The notes under the pieces: generated by a model
Told to the model about the DNA's origin: nothing
Databases searched by the model: none
What the model saw: only the letters and a program-made list of their open reading frames with translations
Made by a program: the position numbers and the translations under genes
Assembly: GCA_032158295.1 (NCBI GenBank)
Contig: CM063253.1
Location: 21,319,583 to 21,383,582 of the forward strand
Source of the DNA: Pycnopodia helianthoides
Taxonomy: Eukaryota; Echinodermata; Asteroidea; Forcipulatida; Asteriidae
DNA length: 64,000 nucleotides
Reading direction: 5' to 3'
In this document: positions 22,301-29,751 of the stretch, in pieces
Numbering within the stretch: position 1 is the stretch's first letter
How the letters are laid out: each line of letters starts with the position of its first letter

Positions 22301-25265
22301 AGAGAGTTGCATGCCTTTATCATATAATGACACAGGCCACACTGTTATTAATAACTATTTTGGGGGAAAGCCCCACGATTTTGTGATTTCCAAGTTTGTG
22401 TCTGGAAGAGTAGTTAGTGCTTTTGCAAAACATAAACTGCAGGATATGGTCACTAAACATGTACCATGAGTGAATCAGGCTGTATGGTAAGACCAACCAT
22501 GTATTTATGTGTGTTATTGAACATCAGTGGAAAAATAATTGAGTCTGGTGATTTGACACAATGTGGCTGAACTAAACATTGAAATACTATGTAGACACCA
22601 GATGTTGAAGGATTAGCACTAGCAGTAATCTTTTCATAAGATACACAACCAAACCTGCCACATGCTCATAGTCATACACTGTTTGCAATCAACTGTTTCT
22701 AGTTGTGTAACCCCAAATAACTGAACAGAGACTGGCCAGAGCCAAGCCACAAAATGGCAGAACCAATACCCCCCCCCCCACCATAAGATCTTTCTTAGAA
22801 TCTTGATGTTGGTTTACAGACAGGTCACATACCCCAAAAGCCACAAACACAGTTCAGTTATTTCAGGTTACACAACTAAAAAACAGTTTATTGCAGACTG
22901 TGTATGGTGTATGAGAACGAGGTTATGGTATCAGCATGGTGGCTGGGTCCTTTCTCTTTGGTTACAGACAGACACCATGTTTACACTCAATCCAGAAAGG
23001 TGGATTGAGATCCAGGAATTTTATCACACGATCAGGTGTTGCCTTTACACCAGTGCCTGATCCACCTCTGACACAACTTTTGATCACAGCTATCACAAAA
23101 AAACACAAGCAAAAAGCCAACCATTCTTAGCAAAACCGTAGATGACCAGATTGAATTGTGGTGTCTGATCCATCTTTGTGTTTAAACTTGTTACTGTATT
23201 CCACTTTGCGGGATCTATTGCATGGTTCAACCCTCCTCAAAAAGTGGATAAAAATTGTAGGATCTTGAAGCAGGTCTGATCCTGCTTTTTTTTGCATTAC
23301 AGTTCACACTAGCTGTTAATCCACATTGCTGGATCAGACCTACTTTTCTGGATCTAGTGTAAACAGGTCATGTATCTTATTAAAAGACTACAGTGACTAA
23401 TCCTGCAACATGCAAAGTAGCATTGATGTCTTGTAACTCTTGTTAATCCAGACCCTCAGGCTCTCTGTTTTAAATCTAGTTGTGAATCTGAATCTGTGAA
23501 GCATTTTCAGGTAAATCCACTGTTATGTACACATCTTCAGAATTTCAACACACTGTCTTAACATGGAGCATGGTCTTAACCACAATCTTCAGTGGCAATA
23601 AACATTGAATGTTGTACACACTTAAACCATCCTTTCTCTATGCTTAAACAGAATGAGACCAAGGAAATAAACATTTCCAAACTGATCAAAAAGCAAGTTC
23701 CGCTCAACCACCTGTTATTGTTAATCTAAAAGATAAATTTGAACAAGTCGGTGAACAAGCTTTGATTGTATATTCATGGTACGTAAACCACAAAAACAAA
23801 TTGACAGCAATTCTATAGTTTACATCTAATTGTTACAAACCAAGGTAAAACTAGCAAAAAAATGCTAACCAATTAATTGACAAAAGAGTGGCATGGAGGT
23901 CTTAACCTGCCATGTAAGATCGTCAAGGTCAAATCGGCAAAGTCGTTGCCGTGCGATAAAGGACCGAGCTGAAAACCATCACACCTCCAGGGCCCAATTT
24001 CATAGAGCTGCTTAACGGCTGATTCTGTGCTTCACGATTTATTATTTCATAGCGTTGCTAATCCTAAGCACACAAAAAGACATGCAAACCTCCTGGTGCT
24101 TACTGCACAAAAATGAATGGCGTAACAAAGCAAATACCTCGTGAACGGCTAGATGACCGCCTTATTTTCTTGCTAACCTGCGAAATACGCTTATGCTTAA
24201 GCAAATTTTTCTGCTACACTAAGCACGAAAATTTGCTTACCGTTAAGCAGCGCTATAAAATTGGGCCCTGATGCTATGTGGGCCTAGGGCCAAGAAGCGG
24301 AGGGAGTCCAGCGTATTGGCATTATTTATGGGGCAAGTGTTTGCCTAAATCATGTACTTCTCGCAGGTCATCAGGGTATAAAAAATATAAAAATGGAAAA
24401 ATTTAATAGGCTAGTGGCGCCAGGGAGTCAGCAACAGAGGGTGCCGTGAGTGTGCACCGCAGTATTTTTTAATAAAATTGCCTCCTAAATTTTGTGTAAT
24501 ACTTTCCTGGGATGAAAATGAACGAATAAATTAATCTAAGTGTGTCCGTTGAAAAGCCGTTTAAGTGTCCCCTTTGTCTCTGAAACTTTGATGTTGAAAA
24601 GAAAATTGGCAAGTTAATACTTTCTGTAACGCTTGCTACTCGTGTACACAGCAAGGAGGGCGCTAGTACATGATTTGCGGGCTTAATAAACTTTACTATC
24701 AAAAAGAAGGTCGCAACTGGCAATTCACTACAAGTACAAAAAGTCACTCAACTGGTGGTTCATCATTCCAGAACTTAGGATTAGAATTTGGAATTACATG
24801 TATGATTATCACAACAAATATGATGAACTAGGTAGTATACAGCATGGTGAAAACGTCACTGCACGGTGTATACATAGTCACTCATAGATTGATACCTACC
24901 AATTCTCCATTTTCAAATCAAACAACTTTATAAATATAATTAAATTTAAATTGTGAGCATGTACTGTGCAGTGAAGTACAGTGCATGCCATGCAATTAAT
25001 TATTATGATTCTTGAATTTAATTTACTTGTTTTGTCCAACTGTTGTAGTTTTATAAAGAATTATGTGGAGGTTAATATTAAAACAAACAAACAAACATGA
25101 CTGACACCGCGCACCGACTGCGACAGTACCATTACCAATGACTTGACATGACTGACGAAACAAAACACAAGTTTAACACAAAGCAAAACGGAAAAACTCT
25201 GTTATTTTAGTTCTTACCACTGTTGTGCTGCCCGACACTTCATCATCCCAGTCTTCTGACGACAT
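295..25265 (-). CDS. vasa: Vasa/DDX4 ATP-dependent RNA helicase, 5' half of gene (3' part beyond window)
   Basis: Vasa is a DEAD-box RNA helicase of germ granules that acts in germline translation and the piRNA pathway (family knowledge). Seen here on the minus strand is a start exon (25265-25218) beginning [12 protein letters not shown], a typical acidic Vasa start. Small Gly/Ser exons follow (21860-21903, 19620-19653, 12274-12296), then an RG-rich exon (11006-11144), a Gly-rich exon (10708-10818), three CCHC zinc-knuckle exons (8486-8563, 7210-7287, 6421-6495), an RG-containing exon (3433-3534) and a fourth knuckle exon (295-381). Each knuckle has the spacing C-X2-C-X4-H-X4-C. From 12296 leftward the exon phases join cleanly; between the start exon and 19653 they do not, so at least one exon there is missing or misplaced. 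The helicase motifs (Q, DEAD, SAT, HRIGR) are not in the window. An alternative is a CNBP-type knuckle protein, but the start exon plus RGG plus knuckle order favours Vasa. Confidence 0.85.
382..1456. other. vasa intron with poly-A tract
   Basis: Intronic sequence. It holds a 40-base A run at 1264-1303, GATGACAxx-like short repeats at 1170-1210, and a fragment at about 455-475 resembling the 3' tail of the tRNA-derived SINE seen at 29399. No exon seen. Confidence 0.5.
1457..3243. repeat. 45-bp minisatellite (array 1) in vasa intron
   Basis: About 40 copies of a 45-bp unit containing GTGTGCAGCCTGCTAGAACA and CAATCCCTACAGCAGGAGCA. Recurrent shortened ~33-bp units lack a 12-bp AGCAGGAGCAGG-type block, and variants read GCCCACTCG or GGCTGTTAG. 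Because 45 and 33 are both divisible by 3 and the unit lacks stops, long open frames run through both strands (a 623-codon frame on plus from 1419). It sits between two vasa exons on the opposite strand and has no splice or start context, so it is treated as non-coding satellite. Confidence 0.9.
3433..3534 (-). CDS. vasa: vasa RG-containing exon (acceptor uncertain)
   Basis: The frame ends [13 protein letters not shown] at a strong GTAAGTG donor. Two acceptors preserve the required phase 1 entry: after 3534 (adding a basic stretch, [16 protein letters not shown]) or after 3489 (the shorter exon 3489-3433). The GRGRG end suits Vasa. The longer form is basic rather than Gly-rich and could instead be intronic sequence read through. 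Confidence 0.5.
3746..3896. mobile_element. short inverted-repeat MITE
   Basis: The left end GGGGCCGATTTCACAAAGAG is mirrored at the right by CTCTGTGAAATTGTCCCC. It is about 150 bp and related in style to the GGGCCCAATTTCATAGAG hairpins at 4155, 23988 and 43217. Confidence 0.6.
4155..4400. mobile_element. long-hairpin MITE (GGGCCCAATTTCATAGAGC family)
   Basis: Near-perfect inverted repeat. The left arm GGGCCCAATTTCATAGAGC continues through GCTAAGCACAACAATTTGC, and the right arm mirrors it to GCTCTATGAAATTGGGCCC. The arms also pair internally (TTGGTTGGTAA/TTACCAACCAA). It would fold into one ~245-bp hairpin. No coding capacity. Confidence 0.8.
4500..4582. repeat. 12-bp microsatellite GGCCAAGACCAG
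   Basis: Six to seven copies of GGCCAAGACCAG. The minus strand reads as a (L/V)-A-L-V or GPGL repeat, a product of the 12-bp period and not a gene. Confidence 0.85.
4583..6420. other. vasa intron, nothing recognised
   Basis: Unique-looking AT-rich intronic sequence. Short direct repeats occur at 5585-5635 (a 24-bp CATG(C/T)AAGCAATATGAACTTT motif twice). No exon or RNA gene seen. Confidence 0.4.
6421..6495 (-). CDS. vasa: vasa zinc-knuckle exon 3
   Basis: It encodes [17 protein letters not shown] and PNSESKG. It is 75 nt, phase 1 to 1, with a CCCAG acceptor and a GTAAAG donor. It is nearest to knuckle exon 2 in its tail and to knuckle exon 4 in its HMARDC half. Confidence 0.85.
7210..7287 (-). 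CDS. vasa: vasa zinc-knuckle exon 2
   Basis: It encodes [18 protein letters not shown] and PNSESKG, with CCHC spacing X2-X4-X4. It is 78 nt, phase 1 to 1, with a CTCAG acceptor and a GTAGGG donor. The strong similarity to the exons at 8486 and 6421 suggests exon duplication. Confidence 0.85.
8336..8459. repeat. hairpin repeat beside vasa knuckle exon 1
   Basis: Outer arms GCAATGGAGAGAATATTTT (8340-8358) and AAAATATTCTCACCATTGC (8436-8454) have one mismatch. Inner arms AATGTTCCATTCAAT and ATTGAATGGAACATT pair perfectly. It is a ~120-bp two-part hairpin ending 26 bp from the exon donor. Confidence 0.75.
8486..8563 (-). CDS. vasa: vasa zinc-knuckle exon 1
   Basis: A whole CCHC knuckle, [17 protein letters not shown], is followed by PNAASGGGG. 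The exon is 78 nt, phase 1 in and 1 out, with a TTTCAG acceptor and a GTATAG donor. CCHC knuckles bind single-stranded RNA. A 120-bp hairpin element ends about 25 bp beyond the donor. Confidence 0.85.
8838..10478. repeat. 24-bp minisatellite (array 2) with palindromic core, in vasa intron
   Basis: About 68 copies of a 24-bp unit, CACTGTACAGTATCAGGCCA plus GAGA, with variants CACGCC, GTCACTG and ATACACTG. Each unit contains the 10-bp palindrome ACTGTACAGT. The 24-bp period gives open frames on both strands (8-residue repeat). It lies between vasa exons at 8563 and 10708 and has no exon signals. Confidence 0.9.
10708..10818 (-). CDS. vasa: vasa Gly-rich exon with tandem acceptor
   Basis: It encodes [18 protein letters not shown], then [14 protein letters not shown] and a run of Gly codons that forms a GGT/CCA microsatellite. 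The donor is GTGAGT. The acceptor is a NAGNAG (CAGCAG), so transcripts may include or drop one codon (A/E junction) without losing frame. Phases are 1 in and 1 out. Confidence 0.75.
11006..11144 (-). CDS. vasa: vasa RG/RGG-rich exon
   Basis: The exon encodes [17 protein letters not shown], then a Gly run and [19 protein letters not shown] repeats are typical of the disordered Vasa N-terminus, where they are methylated by PRMT5 and bound by Tudor proteins (family knowledge). The acceptor is TGTGCAG and the donor GTAGTG. The exon enters in phase 0 and leaves in phase 1. Confidence 0.75.
11590..11999. mobile_element. possible relict of the CAGGG-ended transposon with one array-3 monomer
   Basis: The right end, read on minus, is CAGGGCTCTCCTTGCAC and then ACTAGCC. 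This resembles the left end of the element at 45757 (CAGGGTTTGCCCTTGAC, then ACTAGCC). Inside, at 11676-11716, is a single sequence closely matching the 45-bp array-3 unit (ATGGTAAGGAAGAGG and GAGTGCAGTCGACTTAAG). No clear left end or TSD was found. Confidence 0.5.
12274..12296 (-). CDS. vasa: putative vasa micro-exon
   Basis: This 23-nt micro-exon lies between TGTAG/ACAG acceptor sequence and a strong GTAAGT donor. Entered in phase 1 it encodes ASSWQPS and leaves in phase 0, exactly the phases its two neighbours require. It is below the size most gene finders keep. Confidence 0.5.
12975..13145. repeat. dispersed repeat (GTCTGAAC...GACCTCTTAAAAC family)
   Basis: It shares TTTGACCTCTTAAAAC, a polyC-rich ACGACCA(A/G)CCCCC block, GCTGCTC, and GCTGTCTGAA with copies at 42745-42900, 52700-52875 and, more weakly, 53880-53985. 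Probably a MITE family; boundaries approximate. Confidence 0.6.
13370..13560. mobile_element. MITE family B, 5' part only
   Basis: It starts AAGGGTATACTTTTGGTAAT and shares CTTCACTTGGTGTATCCCAA, TGCATAAAATAACAAACC and CATCGAAGTTGCAAGAAAAT with copies at 31518, 50446 and 55026. The right TIR was not found. From here to 14299 there is only AT-rich intronic sequence. Confidence 0.65.
14300..14728 (-). pseudogene. exon 4 of the unrecognised gene, part after the LINE
   Basis: It continues in the same frame after the [23 protein letters not shown], then [20 protein letters not shown], and ends [11 protein letters not shown] at a stop near 14300. This may be the true C-terminus, or reading beyond an unseen donor. 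No polyadenylation signal was identified with confidence. Confidence 0.6.
14729..14739. repeat. LINE target-site duplication, left copy
   Basis: AAGTCTTATCT, identical to 16602-16612. It falls in the codons of the interrupted minus-strand exon (I-R-L), and both flanks read in the same frame. Confidence 0.85.
14740..16601 (+). mobile_element. 5'-truncated non-LTR retrotransposon (LINE, RTE-like)
   Basis: The 1.86-kb fragment has only the reverse transcriptase and C-terminal part; no endonuclease is seen. Pieces in order: 14775-14963; the RT core at about 14948-15790 with [42 protein letters not shown] and [20 protein letters not shown]; then YADD ([12 protein letters not shown]) in the next frame; then [11 protein letters not shown] and the C-terminal [18 protein letters not shown] region, ending FAVYADE. 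Frame changes near 14945, 15790 and 16060 show it is dead. The 3' end is a short GTGAGTGA microsatellite. It is flanked by an exact 11-bp TSD. The clade call RTE-like is by motif style only. Confidence 0.85.
16602..16612. repeat. LINE target-site duplication, right copy
   Basis: AAGTCTTATCT directly after the GTGAGTGAGTG tail of the LINE; exact match to the left copy. Confidence 0.85.
16613..17485 (-). pseudogene. exon 4 of the unrecognised gene, part before the LINE
   Basis: The acceptor is TACACAG at 17486. It encodes [36 protein letters not shown], then an acidic stretch ([19 protein letters not shown]) and a coiled coil, ending [12 protein letters not shown] at the target site. Past 16612 the frame runs into antisense LINE sequence. 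Confidence 0.65.
17759..18049 (-). CDS. exon 3 of the unrecognised gene
   Basis: A 291-nt exon, phase 1 to 1, with a TTTACAG acceptor and a GTAAAG donor. It encodes [48 protein letters not shown] and [16 protein letters not shown]. It is intact and rich in helix-forming residues. Confidence 0.6.
18640..18752 (-). pseudogene. exon 2 of the unrecognised gene, frame broken
   Basis: The acceptor is GTTTCAG and the donor GTAAAT. Entered from exon 1 it reads [11 protein letters not shown]; its downstream part reads [18 protein letters not shown] and TEYRVPG in another frame. The exon is 113 nt where 114 would keep phase 1 to 1. The lost base lies around 18711-18722. An assembly indel could give the same picture. 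Confidence 0.5.
18923..18953 (-). CDS. exon 1 of the unrecognised gene
   Basis: The start ATG is at 18953-18951. It encodes [10 protein letters not shown] and ends in phase 1 at a GTAAGC donor. The short basic start resembles many nuclear proteins. Confidence 0.5.
18954..19619. other. upstream region of the unrecognised gene, vasa intron
   Basis: Likely 5' flank of the minus-strand gene. It is somewhat GC/CpG-richer at 19080-19170 (GCAGCGCACCGCGC, GCCGCGCGGCC), compatible with a promoter, but no TATA or initiator was assigned. Confidence 0.3.
19620..19653 (-). CDS. vasa: putative vasa exon, Gly/Ser linker
   Basis: This 34-nt exon reads [11 protein letters not shown] in phase 0 and leaves phase 1. 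It has a GACAG acceptor and a GTAAGA donor. It joins in phase to the exon at 12274-12296. The Gly/Asn/Ser composition matches the following exons. Confidence 0.5.
19654..21859. other. vasa intron, nothing coding recognised
   Basis: Intronic sequence. Direct repeats of TAGGAGCAAATGCATACAAG occur at 21765-21835. No exon with matching phase was found, although at least one may be missing here. Confidence 0.4.
21860..21903 (-). CDS. vasa: putative vasa exon, Gly-rich
   Basis: In the Gly-rich frame it reads [14 protein letters not shown] and ends at a GTAAAT donor in phase 1. The acceptor is unsure: the AG before 21903 and an AG ten bases further upstream (21913) are both possible, and neither joins the phase-0 start exon cleanly. 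An unseen small exon between here and 25218, and another before 19653, would resolve the phases. The composition suits a Vasa N-terminal linker, but the call rests on motif and splice sites only. Confidence 0.4.
21914..23987. other. vasa intron with two duplicated blocks
   Basis: Blocks around 22080-22330 and 22730-22880 share CAGA(G)CTGACCAGAGCCAA(G/A)CCACAA, a polyC run (CCCCCCCCCC) and similar spacing, suggesting an old segmental repeat. No exon found. Confidence 0.4.
23988..24270. mobile_element. long-hairpin MITE (GGGCCCAATTTCATAGAGC family)
   Basis: The left end AGGGCCCAATTTCATAGAGC and the right end GCTATAAAATTGGGCCCT are inverted. It contains CTTAAGCA/TGCTTAAG-type inner repeats as in the copy at 4155. 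Confidence 0.75.
25218..25265 (-). CDS. vasa: vasa coding exon 1 (start codon)
   Basis: The ATG is at 25265-25263. The exon encodes 16 residues, [16 protein letters not shown], and ends in phase 0 at a good donor (GTAAGA at 25217-25212). The acidic SSEDWDD start is characteristic of Vasa proteins. The 5' UTR continues to the right, but no transcription start can be fixed. Confidence 0.8.
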
Positions 25266-26081
25266 CTTGAAATAACACTGTTCTCTTGTGACAGTGCACA
25301 GCGGAAAAGTTTCTGACAAAACTTGTCACCTCGCTCGACCTTGAAACTTGAAACAAGTGCGTATCAGCTACAATGCCAATGCCCAGCTCTGAATAAGCTT
25401 ATGTATGTATTTAAAAAGACGTACAAAATTGTACAAGACTGTGTTAATAAGTGCAATAAAACTACAAGTAATGCAAGGACAGCTCTGTTAGTCAGTGGTC
25501 CGTCCGTGTACTCCGTTCTGCTGTCAAATGATGAGCTAGGAGAGTACATGTGGTTCTTGCGTGCATCGTGGTGGCCCCACGTGTTATTTACCGCGCGAGC
25601 CTTTCCATAGCGCAGTGGTGGTTGTGGTGGTGCGTGGTGGTCCGGAGCCAGTCTCAATGACGTATATTGTCTTGAGTAGAGACACCGATGGCACGTGACA
25701 CACGGAGCGAATTTTCGCCAAGAGCAAAAAAGTCATCTTTGAACATTTATTTCCACGAAATGGACAAGAATAAATAAAAAAACATAATTATATAAAGCTA
25801 TGGAAACCGTTTTTTCTTCAGCTTGAAGAAATAACTGACTAATTGGAATTTTAGTTTTCGAGAAAAGGTTAATTATAATCAGTTCTTTGCGCTGAAAACA
25901 TTGTGGAAAATACTAGCGTTTTTGTCCCATATTTTGTTGTCATTCCAAGCGTGACGACGTTCTTCTTTGAAGTCTTAATCCTTTGAAATACGTCAAAAAT
26001 GACAATCTTACCCTCAAAATGAAGGGTCAGATGATAGGCTTTTTTAATTAAGGCCGGTTTCTTGGTGCTAGAAGATAATCT
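25266..26081. promoter_or_regulatory. vasa 5' flank, probable promoter region
   Basis: The sequence directly upstream of the vasa start codon on the minus strand. It holds CACGTG E-boxes near 25577 and 25692, but no TATA box or mapped start. The assignment as promoter is positional. Confidence 0.3.
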
Positions 26082-26450
26082 TTAAAGGAACGTTACAGAA
26101 TTGGTAAGAAAAAAATACTTTTGATCACAGATTTACATAATACTTACACGGTCTAATGATGATGATAGTAGAAAACATCCCTTGAAATATTTCTGTCTGA
26201 AATGCCATATTTGATGAGAAATGAATAAACTAATTTTCCGACTGGAGTTTATCGCTCAGTGAGCTTTTTATTCATTTGTTGAGTCTGGATTTCATAATCT
26301 GTTTTTCACTATTTTCTCGTGACCCAGATGGCTGATCGATCTCAAACTTCTACAGGTTTGTCAGTTTATGTATATGGTGGATTACATAAAGTGCTTACAC
26401 TGCCAGCAACTGTTTTGTTAGCAAAAACCAATTCTGTAATGTTCCTTTAA
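26082..26450. mobile_element. TTAA-flanked MITE (AAAGGAACGTTACAGAATTGGT TIR type)
   Basis: It begins TTAAAGGAACGTTACAGAAT and ends ATTCTGTAATGTTCCTTTAA, an inverted pair of about 24 bp with TTAA at both ends. It is 369 bp with no coding capacity. TTAA targets fit piggyBac or Kolobok type transposases. Confidence 0.85.
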
Positions 26451-26694
26451 TAAATAAAACTGACAAAATGCAATGAGAGTGTTGCAGCTCACCACCAGTC
26501 GCGTACCTTCGCACCTTAGGAGAGCGCCACTCACGATGAAGCGAATGCCAGCTGTTTCAAAGTTTGAGAACGATATACATTTGAAACATTGCGCTTTTCC
26601 AATGAGGGAGTTTGAGAATCAACAGATATGCGGGTGGGAGGTTGTGTTGTGTTGAAAGGGGTTATTTACCTCACCACAAAAGAGACACGATCCC

Positions 26695-27632
26695 TCGTCC
26701 GTCGGACAACTCGTCCGTTCGGACAACTCGACGGTTCAGACAACTCGACGGTTCAGACAACTCGACGGATGATTTATTCAACCGTCAGACAACTCGACTT
26801 GAGGTCAAGACAAGTGGACGGATGGCCGTGACGGGGCTCAGCACGGGGCGGGTTGGGTGAAGAGCGGGGTATGGTGGGTAGTCGACAGATGGCCGTGACG
26901 GGGGCTCAACACTGGTGGGGGGGGGGTGCATGGTGGTGGGTGGGTTTAATATCCGGGCGAACGGATAATTGATACTTGTTGTTGGTGGTAATAAAGTAAA
27001 TAAATAAAGTAAAGTAATAAAGTAAATAAAAGTAATTCTTCTAATAGAGGTGTGTAATGTTTTAATGTTTCAATGTTTTTTTAACCTGTTTCTGATTCTG
27101 TACAAATTGGAAGGGTACACATTTTTTCCCGGCTTATAACTAACAGTAACAAAGTAATTGTATAGGGCAAGATTCCGGCGATGCAAAATCCTCGGCGTGA
27201 AGTCTTGTCGACGGATGTTCGTGACGGGGGCTCAGCACGGGGCGGGAGGGGTGAAGAGCGGCCTCGGCGCGCGGGAGGGGAGACCGTATACACGGCGGAG
27301 ATCCGTCCGCTGCGTGCCATGCACGCCTCTAGAGAACAGAGGGCTACGAAAAGAGCTCTAAACACCCGAGTGTCACTCTCCCGGCCGTGCATCCAGCCAA
27401 AGAGAACGGAATACTTACTTGAGGTTCGCGCAAAAATTATAGAATCGCAGGATTTATACAGGAAATTTGTGTAAACAAACGCCGAGGTCAGCCGCTCAAC
27501 CGTCGACTTGTCTTGGCCGTCCGTCGAGTTGTCTCAAAGTCGGGTTGTCTGAACCGTCGAGTTGTCCGAACGGTCGAGTTGTCTGAACCGTCGAGTTGTC
27601 CGAACGGACGAGTTGTCCGACGGACGAGTTGT
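26695..27632. mobile_element. foldback element with repeated GGACAACTCG arms
   Basis: The left arm 26695-26818 is built of GGACAACTCG / CAGACAACTCGACGGTT units. The right arm 27500-27632 is its inverted counterpart (CGAGTTGTCCGAACGG). Between them lie GC-rich direct repeats of GTGACGGGG(G)CTCAGCACGG at about 26828, 26893 and 27220. The arms match over about 120 bp with indels. No transposase frame is seen. No clear target duplication. Confidence 0.75.
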
Positions 27633-27958
27633 CTGACATTCGATACAGCCCACTATAACGCTATCCACAGGGCCACCATTCGGGCCGAAACCAGACTAAG
27701 CTGTTGTTTTCCATAATCAGCTCACGCACACAGGCGACGCATTGGGGCCGGCCGGGGGGCGTGGGGGCCTCGGTGCTATCTGACCGCCAAGTGGATTGTT
27801 TACATGGATACTTATGGGATTTTGAATGTGAATTGAGTGGCTTTTTAGTTTGCAAGTATTCTTTCTATTTATTTAGTTTCCTGTCAAACTGTTTGTTACT
27901 AACTTGCAGGATATATGTGGGTTGGGAATGCAAAGACGGAACAACAAACGTTGTGGTC

Positions 27959-28303
27959 TTAAGGTATATTGTACACTTTTGGTAAAAGCTCAAAAACAGT
28001 GTCCACATTTTGTGTGATTAAACATATGCATGAACAAACAAACCTGTGAAAGTTTGAGCTCAATTGGTCATCGAGGTCACGAGAAAACAGTGAAAAGAGA
28101 TCTTATGTGTTTTCTGTTTTTTCAAATTATCGCGCGCGATAATTACTATTGTTTTACTCGTTTCTCAGAAACGATAGCATTTTAGGCAGAAGTATTTTTA
28201 GGAACCCTTTCTACCATTACTTACTTCAAATCATGTAAGTTATGTGTGAATCTGTGAACATTATTGTGTTTTTCGATCTTACCAATAGTGTACAGGCCAT
28301 TAA
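27959..28303. mobile_element. MITE family A, copy 1
   Basis: TTAA-bounded. The left end TTAAGGTATATTGTACACTT and right end AATAGTGTACAGGCCATTAA are inverted. It shares GTGTCCACATTTTGTGTGAT and the ATCGCGCGCGATAA core with copies at 31164 and 55417. Confidence 0.85.
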
Positions 28304-29398
28304 GGTTTATTATTATTTCTTCGACACAACAACTCCAACTTAAAAGTCGGTTTTTAAGACATGTTGCAGCACTGTTCACCAACCCCTTAAGTCAGTTACC
28401 GTGTTAGGAGCTTAAGATTTTGGGGATATAACAAATTATCTTTTCAAAAAAAGTGAGGAATATCATTTCACATCTATTGGTTTTTGGGTAATAGTTTTGA
28501 GTATTTGCGGGACGAAGTTGAAATTAACTTTTATTTGTTTAACTTGAAAGCTGGTAAAGAGGATTAATGGTTTTTAGTTTTAGAGTAAGACTACAGTGTG
28601 GCGAGTTTGACCATTTGGTTTGACAACAGTGCGTTTGGTTTGTGTTATGAGTAAAATTGTAAAATTAATTAACTGATTCACTAAAGTTTGCTTAAAACAT
28701 GGGGTAGACATAGACTTTCCTAAATCTAAATGAACATTGCAACAAACAAATACTTTCTTTTCACATTTACTTTTATTGGTCAAGACTGAAAAGTACCCAT
28801 TTTTATTAACTTTGAATTTTATGGAAATTCCTGAAAATGCGATATGCCTAATTTGCATATCCGAATCAATAAAAATAAATTAAATTGGGGAAATGTCTTT
28901 GTTTTTGTTGAATATCCTTAAAGATAACTTACCTTTATATTCCCCTTTTTGAAAATGAAGGTGGTCATATGATTACTTCTTGAGATAAAAGCTTTTGAAA
29001 ATGCGAGTTTTTCTTTTGTTTCTTCTTCATATCACATCAGTTTATTGACACCGGTATTTAGGCATGATTAGCATTTTGACTAATAACAATAGATAATAAA
29101 AAGTAAATTGAGTTTTCTTTCGATTTTAAGTCACTTTTACTTGGATTAATAAAGAACTTTAAATTTAAACTTCCCCCCATAAATTTTGGTATTTTAATGA
29201 AACTCTTGAAAAGGCAGTTAAGCCTAATTTGCATATTTTAATAACTAACAACAAATCAGTAGGAGAAATTTCTTTTTGTTTGTTTAAGTTATGCTTTTCT
29301 AATCCTGGTCCAAAAAACTGGGTGGTCAGATATTTAGTATTTGAGATATGACAGATTGTAAACCCAAATTACTCACTGTTTATCTTATATCATGCCAA
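28304..29398. other. intergenic, nothing recognised
   Basis: AT-rich. Two loosely similar blocks (28820-28920 and 29190-29290) share AAATTT(T/G)...GAAA(T/A)TCC/CTCTTGAAAA and GCCTAATTTGCATAT, suggesting old duplicated repeat sequence. No gene seen. Confidence 0.4.
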
Positions 29399-29525
29399 GT
29401 AATAAACCACAAGGAAAACTGACTGGGTAAATTTCAAATAGTTTGAGGTTGAACAAAGAAAAATTGACTAGAGCGGGATTTGAAACAACGACCTCCGGAT
29501 TAACGTACCGGCGCTCTACTAAGTA
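29399..29525 (-). mobile_element. tRNA-derived SINE (family S1), cut by a MITE
   Basis: Read on minus: a tRNA-like head with box B (GGAGGTCGTTGTTTCAAATC), then CAATTTTTCTTTGTTCAACC and the tail CCCAGTCAGTTTTCCTTGTG, GTTTATTAC. The 5' head is interrupted at 29525 by an inverted-repeat element. Confidence 0.75.
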
Positions 29526-29751
29526 CTAGTCTTGATTGGCGACGCTGTTTTTTGTACTAGCCACCGGTAAAGGGCGCTACAAAACTGTTTGGGAGTGTGA
29601 CTCAGAAGGACTGGGCAAGTCTATAAATCTGAATGTTCGTGTGATACAGATATCTCTTCTCCAGTAATTCGTGTTGCGGACAGTAATTCGTGTTGCGATA
29701 TCGCACTAATTTAATTAAACAAAAATAATGAACTTCGCCAATCAAGACTAG
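29526..29751. mobile_element. 226-bp MITE with TIR CTAGTCTTGATTGGCGA
   Basis: Exact 17-bp terminal inverted repeats: CTAGTCTTGATTGGCGA (29526-29542) and TCGCCAATCAAGACTAG (29735-29751). Inserted in the tRNA-like head of the SINE to its left. A short direct repeat CAGTAATTCGTGTTGCG lies inside. Confidence 0.8.

Noticed and set aside
25323..25657. Overlapping 95-97-codon frames upstream of vasa
   Set aside because: Overlapping on both strands in the probable promoter; no domain or codon pattern.
27081..27474. 100-codon frames on both strands in GC-rich sequence
   Set aside because: They fall in the interior repeats of the foldback element; GC-rich sequence lacks stops by chance.
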